From: Candidatus Colwellbacteria bacterium CG10_big_fil_rev_8_21_14_0_10_41_28
GTDB taxonomy: Bacteria > Patescibacteriota > Minisyncoccia > UBA6257 > Colwellbacteraceae
Direction of reading: 5' to 3'
NCBI GenBank assembly: GCA_002773755.1
Contig: PFAG01000003.1
Span: 1-29,752 of the forward strand
DNA: 29,752 nt
Numbering within the stretch: position 1 is the stretch's first letter; every line of letters begins with the position of its first letter. This document shows, one piece after another, positions 1-6,464 of this stretch. The position numbers and the translations under genes are program-made. A model generated the notes under the pieces. The model saw nothing but the letters and a program-made list of their open reading frames with translations. It did not search any database and was not told the DNA's origin.

Positions 1-13
1 CCTCAAGCTAGAA

Positions 14-703
14 CTAAAGTTGTGCTTCGTATGATTCGTATAATTCTGGGGATTCTTGTACTCTCTTTTTCTCTTCCTCAAAAAGTATCAAGAGCCTCTC
101 TAGGTAGTGTATACAAATTTCTTTTACCTCTTGATCAGTAATACCATCAATAGCCTCTCTTAACTCCTCTTCACCAAATAATGCTTCGAGCTGCCCCGGC
201 TCTACGTCAGCTTGCCAAGGATTAAATGTTTCAAGGTAATAGACGTCTCCTTTGTCATCCTTTGTGTAGTTCCCAAGGTTTTCATCAATATTAAAACCAA
301 GACCAATATCTGAAAGCGCTAGATCCACCTCCCATCTTCCCCTTCCAGCTTCCTGAAGTTCGTCTGCAAGTTGTTTCCCTACCGACTCCTCATCTCCACC
401 AGATAAACGCATCTCTTGTAGGAGTTTATGCCCTGGCGTATGCCCAATACGTTCCCTATCGATAGTCTGGACTCCATCTTCAGATTCTCTAACCTGAAAT
501 ATGTCGGGTATATGGTTGGGAAAAAGTAAGTGAACTATTTTTGTAAGATAATATCTGCCCTTCAATTGACGAGGAGTATCTTTCTCTACCCCCTCTTTCT
601 TCATAGAGATAACTTTCTCTGAATCCTCTGGGTTGATAAAAGTTTTTCTCTCTACTCCTTCACCAAGAGGCTCTGAGTTTTCTGCCTCAAATTTAAATCT
701 CAT
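14..703 (-). CDS. hypothetical protein, 229 aa
   Basis: I do not recognise this protein. It is soluble and acidic, with no signal peptide or membrane segment. The first 60 residues (a GEG turn followed by FINPEDSEKVISMKKE) and a later stretch near residues 135-165 (FNIDENLGNY, then YYLETFNPW) faintly recall the glycine loop and the catalytic and metal-binding loops of kinase-like folds, but the canonical residues are not clear, so this is only a suggestion. The C-terminal 40 residues are a charged helix. It starts at an ATG with no good Shine-Dalgarno site and lies downstream of tRNA-Gln on the same strand. That it is a real gene is supported by its length and protein-like composition. Confidence 0.75.
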   Translation of the reverse strand: MRFKFEAENSEPLGEGVERKTFINPEDSEKVISMKKEGVEKDTPRQLKGRYYLTKIVHLLFPNHIPDIFQVRESEDGVQTIDRERIGHTPGHKLLQEMRLSGGDEESVGKQLADELQEAGRGRWEVDLALSDIGLGFNIDENLGNYTKDDKGDVYYLETFNPWQADVEPGQLEALFGEEELREAIDGITDQEVKEICIHYLERLLILFEEEKKRVQESPELYESYEAQL

Positions 704-775
704 ATGTTTAATCTACGCTTTATTTATTAAGAATAAAAACCCGAGCTATCATCCCCAGTAAGTCTCAACTGGTTG

Positions 776-846
776 CTGCCGGACAGGGAATCGAACCCCA
801 ATTTTCAGGACCAAAACCTGACGTGCTACCGTTACACCATCCGGCA
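776..846 (-). tRNA. tRNA-Gln (anticodon TTG)
   Basis: The reverse strand folds as a full cloverleaf: acceptor TGCCGGA/TCCGGCA, D arm with GGTAGC, anticodon stem TCAGG/CCTGA around loop TTTTGGT (anticodon TTG), and T arm with GGTTCGATTCC. The discriminator base is G, as expected for Gln, and CCA is not encoded. It lies about 90 bases downstream of tmk on the same strand. Confidence 0.95.
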
Positions 847-939
847 ATATACAGATCCATATTATTGAATCCAACCGATAAAAACAACCTTCATATAAAT
901 ACAGAAATCCCAGTCAGAGGACAGGAACTCCTGCACCCA

Positions 940-1569
940 TTAACTGGGATCATTGTGCCAGCCAAATCTCTCGAAGATGATCTCCATCACCTCATCGAAG
1001 ACCTCCTTCAAAGACTTACTGGCATCGATACGAACGATTCTCTCTGGATCTGCACGCCAACTCTTCAGATATCCCTCTCGGACACGCTCCTGAAGAGCCA
1101 ACCCCTCAGAACTGATCCGATCGTGCTCATCTTCCCTTCCGAGACCCACCTCAGGGTCAACATCCAGAAAAAAGACCAAATCGGGCCAATTGCCTTGAAG
1201 AGCAATGTTGTTGACGGTCCAGACTTGAGCAGCTCCAACTCCTCTGGCCTCACCTTGATAGGCAAGAGAGGAATAGGCACTCCGGTCAGAGATGACAACC
1301 GCCCCTCTCTGAAGGGCTGGAGAGATAACCTCTTCCCACAACTGTGCTCTGCCAGTTGCAAAAAGAAGGACCTCAGCCAGATTGCAGACTTTTCCAGTCC
1401 AATGGAGCAGAATCTTGCGAACCTTCTCACCCACTGAAGTTCCACCAGGCTCTCTAACCTGTAGAACTTCCAGCTCGGGAAAGCGCTCCCGAAGAGCCTC
1501 TGAGACTATTCGCGCAAGGACAGTTTTTCCGGCTCCATCGACACCTTCGAAGGCCATATATGGCCTCAC
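940..1569 (-). CDS. tmk: thymidylate kinase (dTMP kinase)
   Basis: Phosphorylates dTMP to dTDP with ATP, an essential step of dTTP synthesis in the cytosol. The P-loop GVDGAGKT lies at residues 9-16, followed by the dTMP-binding REPGGT motif and the ISDRSAYSSLAYQG segment around residue 95. At 209 aa the length is usual for the family. A GTG two codons upstream at 1575 lies inside the Shine-Dalgarno GAGGAGGTGA, so the GTG at 1569, five bases after that site, is the better start. The gene is visibly more GC-rich than the redox and glycolysis genes in the window and has a much stronger ribosome binding site. tRNA-Gln follows on the same strand. Confidence 0.95.
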   Translation of the reverse strand: MRPYMAFEGVDGAGKTVLARIVSEALRERFPELEVLQVREPGGTSVGEKVRKILLHWTGKVCNLAEVLLFATGRAQLWEEVISPALQRGAVVISDRSAYSSLAYQGEARGVGAAQVWTVNNIALQGNWPDLVFFLDVDPEVGLGREDEHDRISSEGLALQERVREGYLKSWRADPERIVRIDASKSLKEVFDEVMEIIFERFGWHNDPS

Positions 1570-1637
1570 GTTCACCTCCTCTATTGTGTAGAACTAAGAT
1601 ATAGATATCAGATTACATCCAAAGTTTCAAATATAAA

Positions 1638-1706
1638 TAAAAAAAGGACCCGAGGAGGGACCCGATCAAGTGCTTGTGACACAAGACCGGGTCCCCCGTC
1701 GGGTCG
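1638..1706 (-). terminator. Rho-independent terminator of the 79-aa ORF
   Basis: On the minus strand a long GC-rich inverted repeat (GACCCGA...CGGGTC, with an inner GGGACCCG/CGGGTCCC) is followed by CTTTTTTTATTT. It lies between the small GC-rich ORF at 1740-1979 and tmk, so tmk is probably transcribed separately. Confidence 0.85.
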
Positions 1707-1739
1707 TCGTCAATCATCTCTTTTAGGCCTGACAACCGC

Positions 1740-1979
1740 CTAAGCGATCGCCAGGCCTGGTCTGCCGAATTTGATCACCCCCGGACCGTTGCGGTCGGTG
1801 ACGATCTTGAAGCCGGCGCCGGCGTAGTTGTTCAAAGCGGAAGTTGGCTCTGGGGCGAGCTCTATAGCAATCCCCATCTGGATATCCAGCACCAAGGTTG
1901 TCTTCCCATACAAGATGAGAACGACAACCACTAGCCCCAGAAGAGCCAGAGGAAGATTTGCGATGATACTCGCAAACAC
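1740..1979 (-). CDS. small membrane-anchored orphan protein, 79 aa
   Basis: I do not recognise this protein. Residues 5-24 form a hydrophobic helix (LPLALLGLVVVVLIL core), a probable signal anchor, followed by a short polar domain rich in Gly and Ala. The frame was chosen over an overlapping longer one at 1723-2106 because only this one gives a membrane segment and balanced composition; the other is rich in Arg, His and Cys. It starts at GTG, 15 bases after AGGAGG, which is long spacing, so the true start could differ. The gene is GC-rich compared with its neighbours and ends in a strong terminator. Confidence 0.55.
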   Translation of the reverse strand: MFASIIANLPLALLGLVVVVLILYGKTTLVLDIQMGIAIELAPEPTSALNNYAGAGFKIVTDRNGPGVIKFGRPGLAIA

Positions 1980-2095
1980 AAGCTCTATAGCAATCCTCCT
2001 TATTGAACCACCCCACTCTTCCCTTTAGAAGAGTGTCTTCAAGGTGCAGGTTCTTATTATAAACACCTTTTAAAAATATCGTCAATGTAAATGTG

Positions 2096-2124
2096 AAAAA
2101 CAGCACCCCAAGGATGCCGTTTTT
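2096..2124 (-). terminator. terminator after the dsbA-like gene, symmetric
   Basis: A 13-bp stem AAAAACGGCATCC/GGGTGCTGTTTTT with a TTG loop, allowing G-U pairs, ends in a T run on either strand. It lies 24 bases past the stop of the dsbA-like gene. Confidence 0.85.
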
Positions 2125-2147
2125 CTATAAAATCAGTAATTTATCCT

Positions 2148-2864
2148 CTATCCCCCAAATACGTAGTCAGTATATGCCCAAAAGGCATCATTTCCTCCAA
2201 GCTCTGCGACACACTCACTTCCTTCAGCAAGTGGTCTTGCCTTTGCGTGAATTTGCTCTAATGGGAACTGCCTGTATACCCAGGCAACCTTTCCATCATA
2301 TTCATTCACAATCTGGCCCATAGTTGGATGGAATCTTGCACAGAAAGGACACTCAAAGTCTGAATATTCGACAATGATAATGTCGGCATCAAGGCTTCCT
2401 CTTATGTGATCCTCCGCAGTAACAGGGGCCATATCTCCAACTGAACCGCCAGCCTGTGCATCTAGGGATGCAAGAGCTTCTTCTTCTCCAGCCAAAGCTG
2501 CTTCAATAATAGCTTTTACTGTTGTGTATGGAAGAGCTCCAGAAATTGGATATTGATTACCACTCTTAGTTATCAAGACAGAATAAGGAGTTCCTGTTCC
2601 TCCAGCAGCAATTGCATCACTTACATCCTTAGTAACCTCATCTGCATATTTGCCACTATCAAAGCAAGCCTCAAACTCATCTTTATCTACACCAGCAACT
2701 TCTGCAGCCTCAACAGGCGTTGGAAGCGTCGCTTCTTCTGTTGGAGCAACCTCATTAGCAGTGGGTATTGTGTATGATCCCCCACTAGACATAAAAACTG
2801 CTCCAGCAATTAGAAATCCCGCAACCACTATAGCTCCAGGAATTAAATATTGATTATCTTTCAT
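2148..2864 (-). CDS. membrane-anchored DsbA-like thiol oxidoreductase, apparently circularly permuted
   Basis: A 238-aa extracytoplasmic thiol-disulfide oxidoreductase of the DsbA/Thioredoxin_4 family. Residues 7-25 form a signal anchor, followed by a Pro/Glu/Ala-rich linker. The family's C-terminal half comes first: FEACFDSGKYADEV near 64-77 and the cis-proline strand GGTGTPYSV with Pro93. The N-terminal half comes second: the EYSDFECPFC active site with Cys172 and Cys175, then the helical region to the end at residue 238. In ordinary members CxxC precedes the cis-proline; here the order is reversed and nothing follows the helical part. Both halves look intact, so a circular permutation is the simplest reading. 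It is divergent from arsR-grx-ccdA. No clear Shine-Dalgarno site is seen. Confidence 0.9.
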   Translation of the reverse strand: MKDNQYLIPGAIVVAGFLIAGAVFMSSGGSYTIPTANEVAPTEEATLPTPVEAAEVAGVDKDEFEACFDSGKYADEVTKDVSDAIAAGGTGTPYSVLITKSGNQYPISGALPYTTVKAIIEAALAGEEEALASLDAQAGGSVGDMAPVTAEDHIRGSLDADIIIVEYSDFECPFCARFHPTMGQIVNEYDGKVAWVYRQFPLEQIHAKARPLAEGSECVAELGGNDAFWAYTDYVFGG

Positions 2865-2935
2865 TATTATTGATTTCTTTTATCGACCTCTTAATCTCGA
2901 TTAATGATACAAGACCTATAATCTCTCTACAATCA

Positions 2936-2964
2936 TTGACACTATTATAATCCAATATTACAAT
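2936..2964 (+). promoter_or_regulatory. sigma70-type promoter of the arsR-grx-ccdA operon
   Basis: TTGACA at 2936-2941 and TACAAT at 2959-2964 are separated by exactly 17 bases. Transcription should start near 2971, which puts the ATG at 2963 outside the mRNA. Confidence 0.7.
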
Positions 2965-2994
2965 GTTTAAAAGTTTGCACAAACATTTAAACAT
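2963..2994 (+). promoter_or_regulatory. palindromic operator overlapping the arsR promoter
   Basis: A near-perfect 32-bp palindrome has outer arms ATGTTTAAA/TTTAAACAT and inner arms GTTTG/CAAAC around a central CA, with one mismatched base between outer and inner arms. It covers the end of the -10 box, the predicted start of transcription and the first base pair of the start codon. This is where an ArsR-type repressor would block its own operon. Binding is inferred. Confidence 0.65.
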
Positions 2995-3286
2995 GATAAC
3001 CACTACTCGTCTCCCCGCTGTATTCAATACACTTGGGGATGAAAACAGATTAAGCATACTCAAACTTCTCCTAGAGAAGTCTTCAGATGAAATAGATATT
3101 TGTGTAAGTGAAATAGCAGACAAGATTAATACCTCTATCCCAATGGCATCCCGTCATCTAAAAATGATGGAGAGCTCAGGACTAGTTAAAAGAAAAAGAG
3201 TGGGCCAAATGATATGTTACGAGATTGATGACAAAGAACCGATAATGAAAGAAATCGTAAGGATATTAAAAAAGGTCGAAAAATAA
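2993..3286 (+). CDS. ArsR-family winged-helix transcriptional regulator
   Basis: A 97-aa dimeric winged-helix repressor. The pattern is typical: FNTLGDENRLSILKLL, then the ISxIADKINTSIPMASRHLKMMESSGLVKRKR recognition helix region and a short wing ending in CYEID. The metal-binding ELCVCDL motif of classical ArsR is reduced to one Cys (DICVSEI), with a second Cys in the wing, so redox sensing is more likely than arsenic sensing; this is inference. An upstream ATG at 2963 would add 10 residues but lies in the -10 box and operator, so 2993 is preferred. It is followed after 15 bases by a glutaredoxin and then ccdA. Confidence 0.9.
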   Translation: MITTTRLPAVFNTLGDENRLSILKLLLEKSSDEIDICVSEIADKINTSIPMASRHLKMMESSGLVKRKRVGQMICYEIDDKEPIMKEIVRILKKVEK

Positions 3287-3301
3287 ACATATAATTAGGA
3301 A

Positions 3302-3532
3302 ATGACAAAAGCATTAATATACACAACACCAACCTGCCAATACTGTACGATGGTTAAAGCTTTCTTCAAAGAAAATGATGTTACATACGAAGAAAAAGAT
3401 GTCTCAGTTGATCAAGATGCTCTAAAAGAGATGGTAGAGCGTTCTGGACAGATGGGCGTTCCCGTAACAATCATTGAGGATAGTGTCGTTGTTGGCTTCG
3501 ACAAGAGAACTCTTGAAGAACTAATCAAATAG
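3302..3532 (+). CDS. glutaredoxin-like / NrdH-type thioredoxin-fold protein
   Basis: A 76-aa cytosolic dithiol redox carrier. The active site CQYC is at residues 12-15 after a short strand (ALIYTTPT), the cis-proline is Pro54 in GVPVTI, and the C-terminal GFDKRTLEELI helix is typical of glutaredoxin 3 and NrdH. Placed between an ArsR regulator and CcdA, it could pass electrons to the membrane reductant carrier or to other cytosolic targets. The start ATG follows TAGGAA at 3296-3301. Confidence 0.92.
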   Translation: MTKALIYTTPTCQYCTMVKAFFKENDVTYEEKDVSVDQDALKEMVERSGQMGVPVTIIEDSVVVGFDKRTLEELIK

Positions 3533-3548
3533 ATCAAATAGAAACTAG

Positions 3549-4325
3549 ATGTTAGATGTATCTACGGTAAGTCTAATAATTCCTGCCCTTATAGCCGGCA
3601 TCTTAACCTTTCTTGCCCCCTGCACTCTTCCCCTCGTTCCAGGATATCTTGGTTTTATAAGTGGCGCTTCATTGGAAGATCTTAAAGATCCAAAGAAGGC
3701 TAAGGTAGCAAGGTGGAAAATCTTTAGCAATGCAATCCTCTATGTTTTTGGTTTTAGCTCAGTTTTTATAATTCTAGGCAGCCTTTTTGGTTTAGGTGGG
3801 GTATCTCTGGCAGCCTATAGACTATGGCTTTCAAGAATTGGTGGCATATTTGTGATCATATTTGGTCTCTTCATGCTCGATGTATTCAAATTCCAAGGAT
3901 TCAATTTTCTAGAAAAATTAGGTAGCTCTAGAATCCTTAAATCATTAAAGCCAGGAACACCAAGCAGTTCTTTCATTTTTGGAGCAACATTTGCCTTTGG
4001 TTGGACTCCCTGTGTGGGGCCGATATTGGGGACAATCCTTACCCTAGCCGCAAGCTCAACCAGTGTTGCCCAAGGCGCATTCCTTCTGTCAGTATTTTCG
4101 CTAGGATTAGCTATCCCCTTCCTCCTTATAGCTCTTGGAATTGGATCAGCATCTAAATATATAAATAAGATCTCTAAATACTTAAACATAGTTTCAATTA
4201 TTGGAGGAATATTCTTAATCTTCTTAGGAATCCTCCTTCTAACAGATTCTATGTCTCTATTCCTCTCTTATTCCTACAAAGCACTAGAATTTATAAACTA
4301 CGAAGCTCTCCTAGACTATCTCTAG
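3549..4325 (+). CDS. ccdA: CcdA/DsbD-type transmembrane thiol electron carrier
   Basis: A polytopic membrane protein of 258 aa with about six helices that moves reducing equivalents across the membrane through a Cys pair. The two conserved motifs are present: FLAPCTLPLVPGYL with Cys25 in helix 1 and FGWTPCVGPILG with Cys155 in helix 4. It is the last gene of the arsR-grx-ccdA operon, 16 bases after grx. Its natural outside partner is the divergent DsbA-like protein. The stop codon lies in the 12-bp palindrome ATCTCTAGAGAT, and the convergent malic enzyme gene ends only four bases away with no evident terminator between. Confidence 0.95.
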   Translation: MLDVSTVSLIIPALIAGILTFLAPCTLPLVPGYLGFISGASLEDLKDPKKAKVARWKIFSNAILYVFGFSSVFIILGSLFGLGGVSLAAYRLWLSRIGGIFVIIFGLFMLDVFKFQGFNFLEKLGSSRILKSLKPGTPSSSFIFGATFAFGWTPCVGPILGTILTLAASSTSVAQGAFLLSVFSLGLAIPFLLIALGIGSASKYINKISKYLNIVSIIGGIFLIFLGILLLTDSMSLFLSYSYKALEFINYEALLDYL

Positions 4326-4329
4326 AGAT

Positions 4330-5481
4330 CTATTCTTTCGCCGATTTTCTAATAGCTTCTGCCACTCTGTCAGCAACCCCCTTGTCTAGTGGTGAGGGAA
4401 CAATCATATTCGCCTCCGGTTTTTCAACATAACTTGCAATAGCTAAGGCAGCTGCCACCCTCATCTTCTCATTGACCTGAACTCTTGCATCAAGAGCTCC
4501 TCTAAAAACTCCTGGAAAAGCGAGAAGGTTGTTAACCTGATTGGGAAAATCGCTTCTTCCTGTTGCAATAATCTCTGCCCCACCTCTCCTAGCCTCTTCT
4601 GGCATAATTTCAGGCACAGGATTAGCCATAGCAAAGACTATAGCTCTGTGAGCCATACTCCTTACCATCTCTTCGGTTAAAATACCTGGCCTACTAACAC
4701 CTATAAAAACGTCTACTCCCTTAATAATTTCCTCCAAAGGACCCCTGACCATATTCCTATTAGTTATCTTAGAAACCTCTTCTTTGATGGGATTCATGTT
4801 CTCTTCTCTGCCTTCATATATAGCGCCTGCCGTATCAGAAAGGATAATGTCCCCCACTCCATAGTTGTGTAATAGCTTCGTGGTCGCAACACCAGCAGAA
4901 CCAGCTCCATTTATTAAAATCCTCATCTCTCTCAAATTTTTTCCAACAACTTTGGCTGCATTAATCAGAGCAGCTAAGACAACAATAGATGTTCCATGCT
5001 GGTCATCATGAAAAACAGGCTTATTCCCCAAAGCTTTCTTTAGCTTCTCTTCAATCTCAAAACATCTTGGAGCAGATATATCTTCGAGATTAACACCCCC
5101 ATACGCAGGCATAACTCTTAATACAGTTTCAACAATCTCATCTGGATCTTTAGTATTCAAACAAAGTGGCACACAATTAACATTCCCAAACTCCTTGAAG
5201 AGTAAGCTCTTCCCCTCCATAACTGGGAGAGATGCTTCTGGTCCAATATCCCCCAACCCCAAAACTGCTGACCCATCTGTCACAATTAAGATAGTATTAC
5301 CCGTCCAACAGTAATCATAAATCTTCTCCTTATCCTCAAATATCTCCATAGACGCAAAAGCAACCCCCGGAGTATATGCCAAGCTCAAATCATCTTTAGT
5401 CTTAACCCTTATCTTCGGTTCGACAGCTATCTTCCCCTTAAACTTATTGTGAAGTTGGAGAGCTTTTTCTTTTATATCCAT
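4330..5481 (-). CDS. NAD(P)-dependent malic enzyme (oxaloacetate-decarboxylating)
   Basis: Converts malate to pyruvate and CO2 with reduction of NAD(P). It is the short bacterial form without extra domains, 383 aa. Catalytic Tyr36 lies in AYTPGVA, Lys91 in MEGKSLLFK, the metal ligands in VFHDDQHGTS near residue 160, and the Rossmann loop NGAGSAG at 191-197. The C-terminal NANPVPEI-type motif (AMANPVPEIMPEEA) and the FPNQVNN region are intact. It is single, flanked by divergent and convergent neighbours. Its product is also made by the PEP synthase/lactate module further along the window. Confidence 0.95.
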   Translation of the reverse strand: MDIKEKALQLHNKFKGKIAVEPKIRVKTKDDLSLAYTPGVAFASMEIFEDKEKIYDYCWTGNTILIVTDGSAVLGLGDIGPEASLPVMEGKSLLFKEFGNVNCVPLCLNTKDPDEIVETVLRVMPAYGGVNLEDISAPRCFEIEEKLKKALGNKPVFHDDQHGTSIVVLAALINAAKVVGKNLREMRILINGAGSAGVATTKLLHNYGVGDIILSDTAGAIYEGREENMNPIKEEVSKITNRNMVRGPLEEIIKGVDVFIGVSRPGILTEEMVRSMAHRAIVFAMANPVPEIMPEEARRGGAEIIATGRSDFPNQVNNLLAFPGVFRGALDARVQVNEKMRVAAALAIASYVEKPEANMIVPSPLDKGVADRVAEAIRKSAKE

Positions 5482-5578
5482 AATTAAGAATCTTCAGAAA
5501 GTAGATCAATCATAACAAAACTTATAAGACAATCCATTCTTTGTATGAATAACATTCTTTTCAGATACAATTAGGAAC

Positions 5579-6043
5579 ATGATTCCCAAAAGTCACGAAG
5601 GAGAAATAGTTAAGTTCGAATACAACTATATAGATGAGGACATATATTTGGGCTCTACTATTTGTTGTGAAGAAGATTTTAATAAAACTCTTAGGAAAGA
5701 GGGTGTATCGGCAATTATCTCAACAGAAGAACACACATCCCCTCCTTCGGATATAGAGTTCTATCTTCACATCCCAACCAAAGACACCTACTCGCTATCA
5801 CAAGATCAATTAACCATTGGTGTAGAAACTATTGAAGAACTGGTCTTTCTAAAGAAAAAAGTCTACATACACTGCACATATGGCATTGGAAGATCTCCCA
5901 CACTTCTAGCTGCTTACCTCATAAAAACTAGAGCCCTATCTATAGACGAAGCTGAACAGTTTCTTAAAGAGAAAAGACCTGTTGTCGATATAACAGACAG
6001 GCAAAAAGTTGGTTTATCCAAATATCAAGAAAGTATTGACTAA
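5579..6043 (+). CDS. dual-specificity protein phosphatase-like protein
   Basis: A 154-aa cysteine phosphatase of the DSP/PTP superfamily. The P-loop is HCTYGIGRSPT with nucleophile Cys99 and Arg105, preceded by a hydrophobic strand (KVYIH). Asp69 in the HIPTKDTYS loop is placed to act as general acid. The start of the domain (IDEDIYLGS) matches the usual opening of these folds. No signal peptide or membrane helix is seen, so it is cytosolic. Its substrate cannot be read from the context. Confidence 0.9.
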   Translation: MIPKSHEGEIVKFEYNYIDEDIYLGSTICCEEDFNKTLRKEGVSAIISTEEHTSPPSDIEFYLHIPTKDTYSLSQDQLTIGVETIEELVFLKKKVYIHCTYGIGRSPTLLAAYLIKTRALSIDEAEQFLKEKRPVVDITDRQKVGLSKYQESID

Positions 6044-6094
6044 TTAACTTAATTGGGTAGAATGTGGGTGCATTCGAGGGGTGCACTGTCGCAA

Positions 6095-6359
6095 TTAGCG
6101 GAGGGCAGCATTGAAGCCCAGAGCCTCAAACTCTCGAATGCCCAGTTTGTACCTTCCATATTCAACAATCTTCTTCAGCAGCTCCTCCATCGGGCCGCAC
6201 CGTCAGCACGACCGCATCGGGAAAGGCCAACCTCCAGGAGCACCGCCGTACGCTGAAGAAAGAGCGGTAGACCGATTGGGTCACAGGATCAAAGCTAGGT
6301 TCATCTTTGCCTAAGAACCTATCGATCCAGCCCTCGTGACCCTTTCGGTCGCCGCTCAA
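6095..6359 (-). pseudogene. possible frameshifted short GC-rich gene
   Basis: Two minus-strand frames both look protein-like. One runs from TTG at 6359 for 65 codons (GWIDRFLGKDEPSFDP... to LAFPDAVVLTVRPD) and stops in a low-quality tail. The other starts at ATG 6190 and gives 31 residues (EELLKKIVEYGRYKLGIREF). They overlap in the way expected if a single gene of about 85-90 codons carried a frameshift near 6190. No homolog is recognised and no strong Shine-Dalgarno site precedes the TTG. It could instead be two overlapping small ORFs or non-coding DNA. Confidence 0.3.
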
Positions 6360-6379
6360 CCCACTTGTACCTTTGCCAC

Positions 6380-6412
6380 GGACCAGTCACCTCGACTGGT
6401 CCTTTCGCTTTT
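6380..6412 (+). terminator. strong plus-strand terminator
   Basis: GGACCAGTC/GACTGGTCC, a perfect 9-bp stem with the five-base loop ACCTC, followed by TTTCGCTTTT. It lies 337 bases after the phosphatase stop, so the plus-strand transcript it ends either has a long 3' UTR or comes from an unseen plus-strand transcript. Confidence 0.8.
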
Positions 6413-6464
6413 ATAAACAGGGGTTCTTGCTTATGTAATATAATGAAACGAATACTTTAATTAA

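Larger units (their letters stand above)
6044..6464. other. 420-base stretch without a confident gene
   Basis: GC-rich in its middle, unlike both flanking genes. It holds the possible broken ORF at 6095-6359 on the minus strand, the strong plus-strand terminator at 6380-6412 and a TATAAT at 6439-6444, 20 bases before the lysA-like start. Two overlapping plus-strand ORFs in it look like mirror frames. I saw no match to tmRNA, RNase P RNA or SRP RNA landmarks. Confidence 0.5.

Noticed and set aside
823..1437. Long plus-strand ORF (204 codons) opposite tmk
   Set aside because: It is antisense to a clear thymidylate kinase and overlaps the tRNA-Gln gene; its composition is that of a mirror frame.
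1723..2106. Alternative 127-codon frame over the small orphan
   Set aside because: Rich in Arg, Cys and His with no fold-like pattern; the other frame gives a membrane anchor and better composition.
3525..3541. Tandem ATCAAATAG ATCAAATA at the end of the glutaredoxin gene
   Set aside because: A 9-base doubling over a stop codon, most likely slippage without function.
4318..4329. ATCTCTAGAGAT palindrome between ccdA and malic enzyme as a terminator
   Set aside because: Too short, with no loop and no T run on either strand.
6053..6314. Two overlapping plus-strand ORFs in the 420-base gap
   Set aside because: No SD and poor composition; they mirror the minus-strand frames that look more protein-like.
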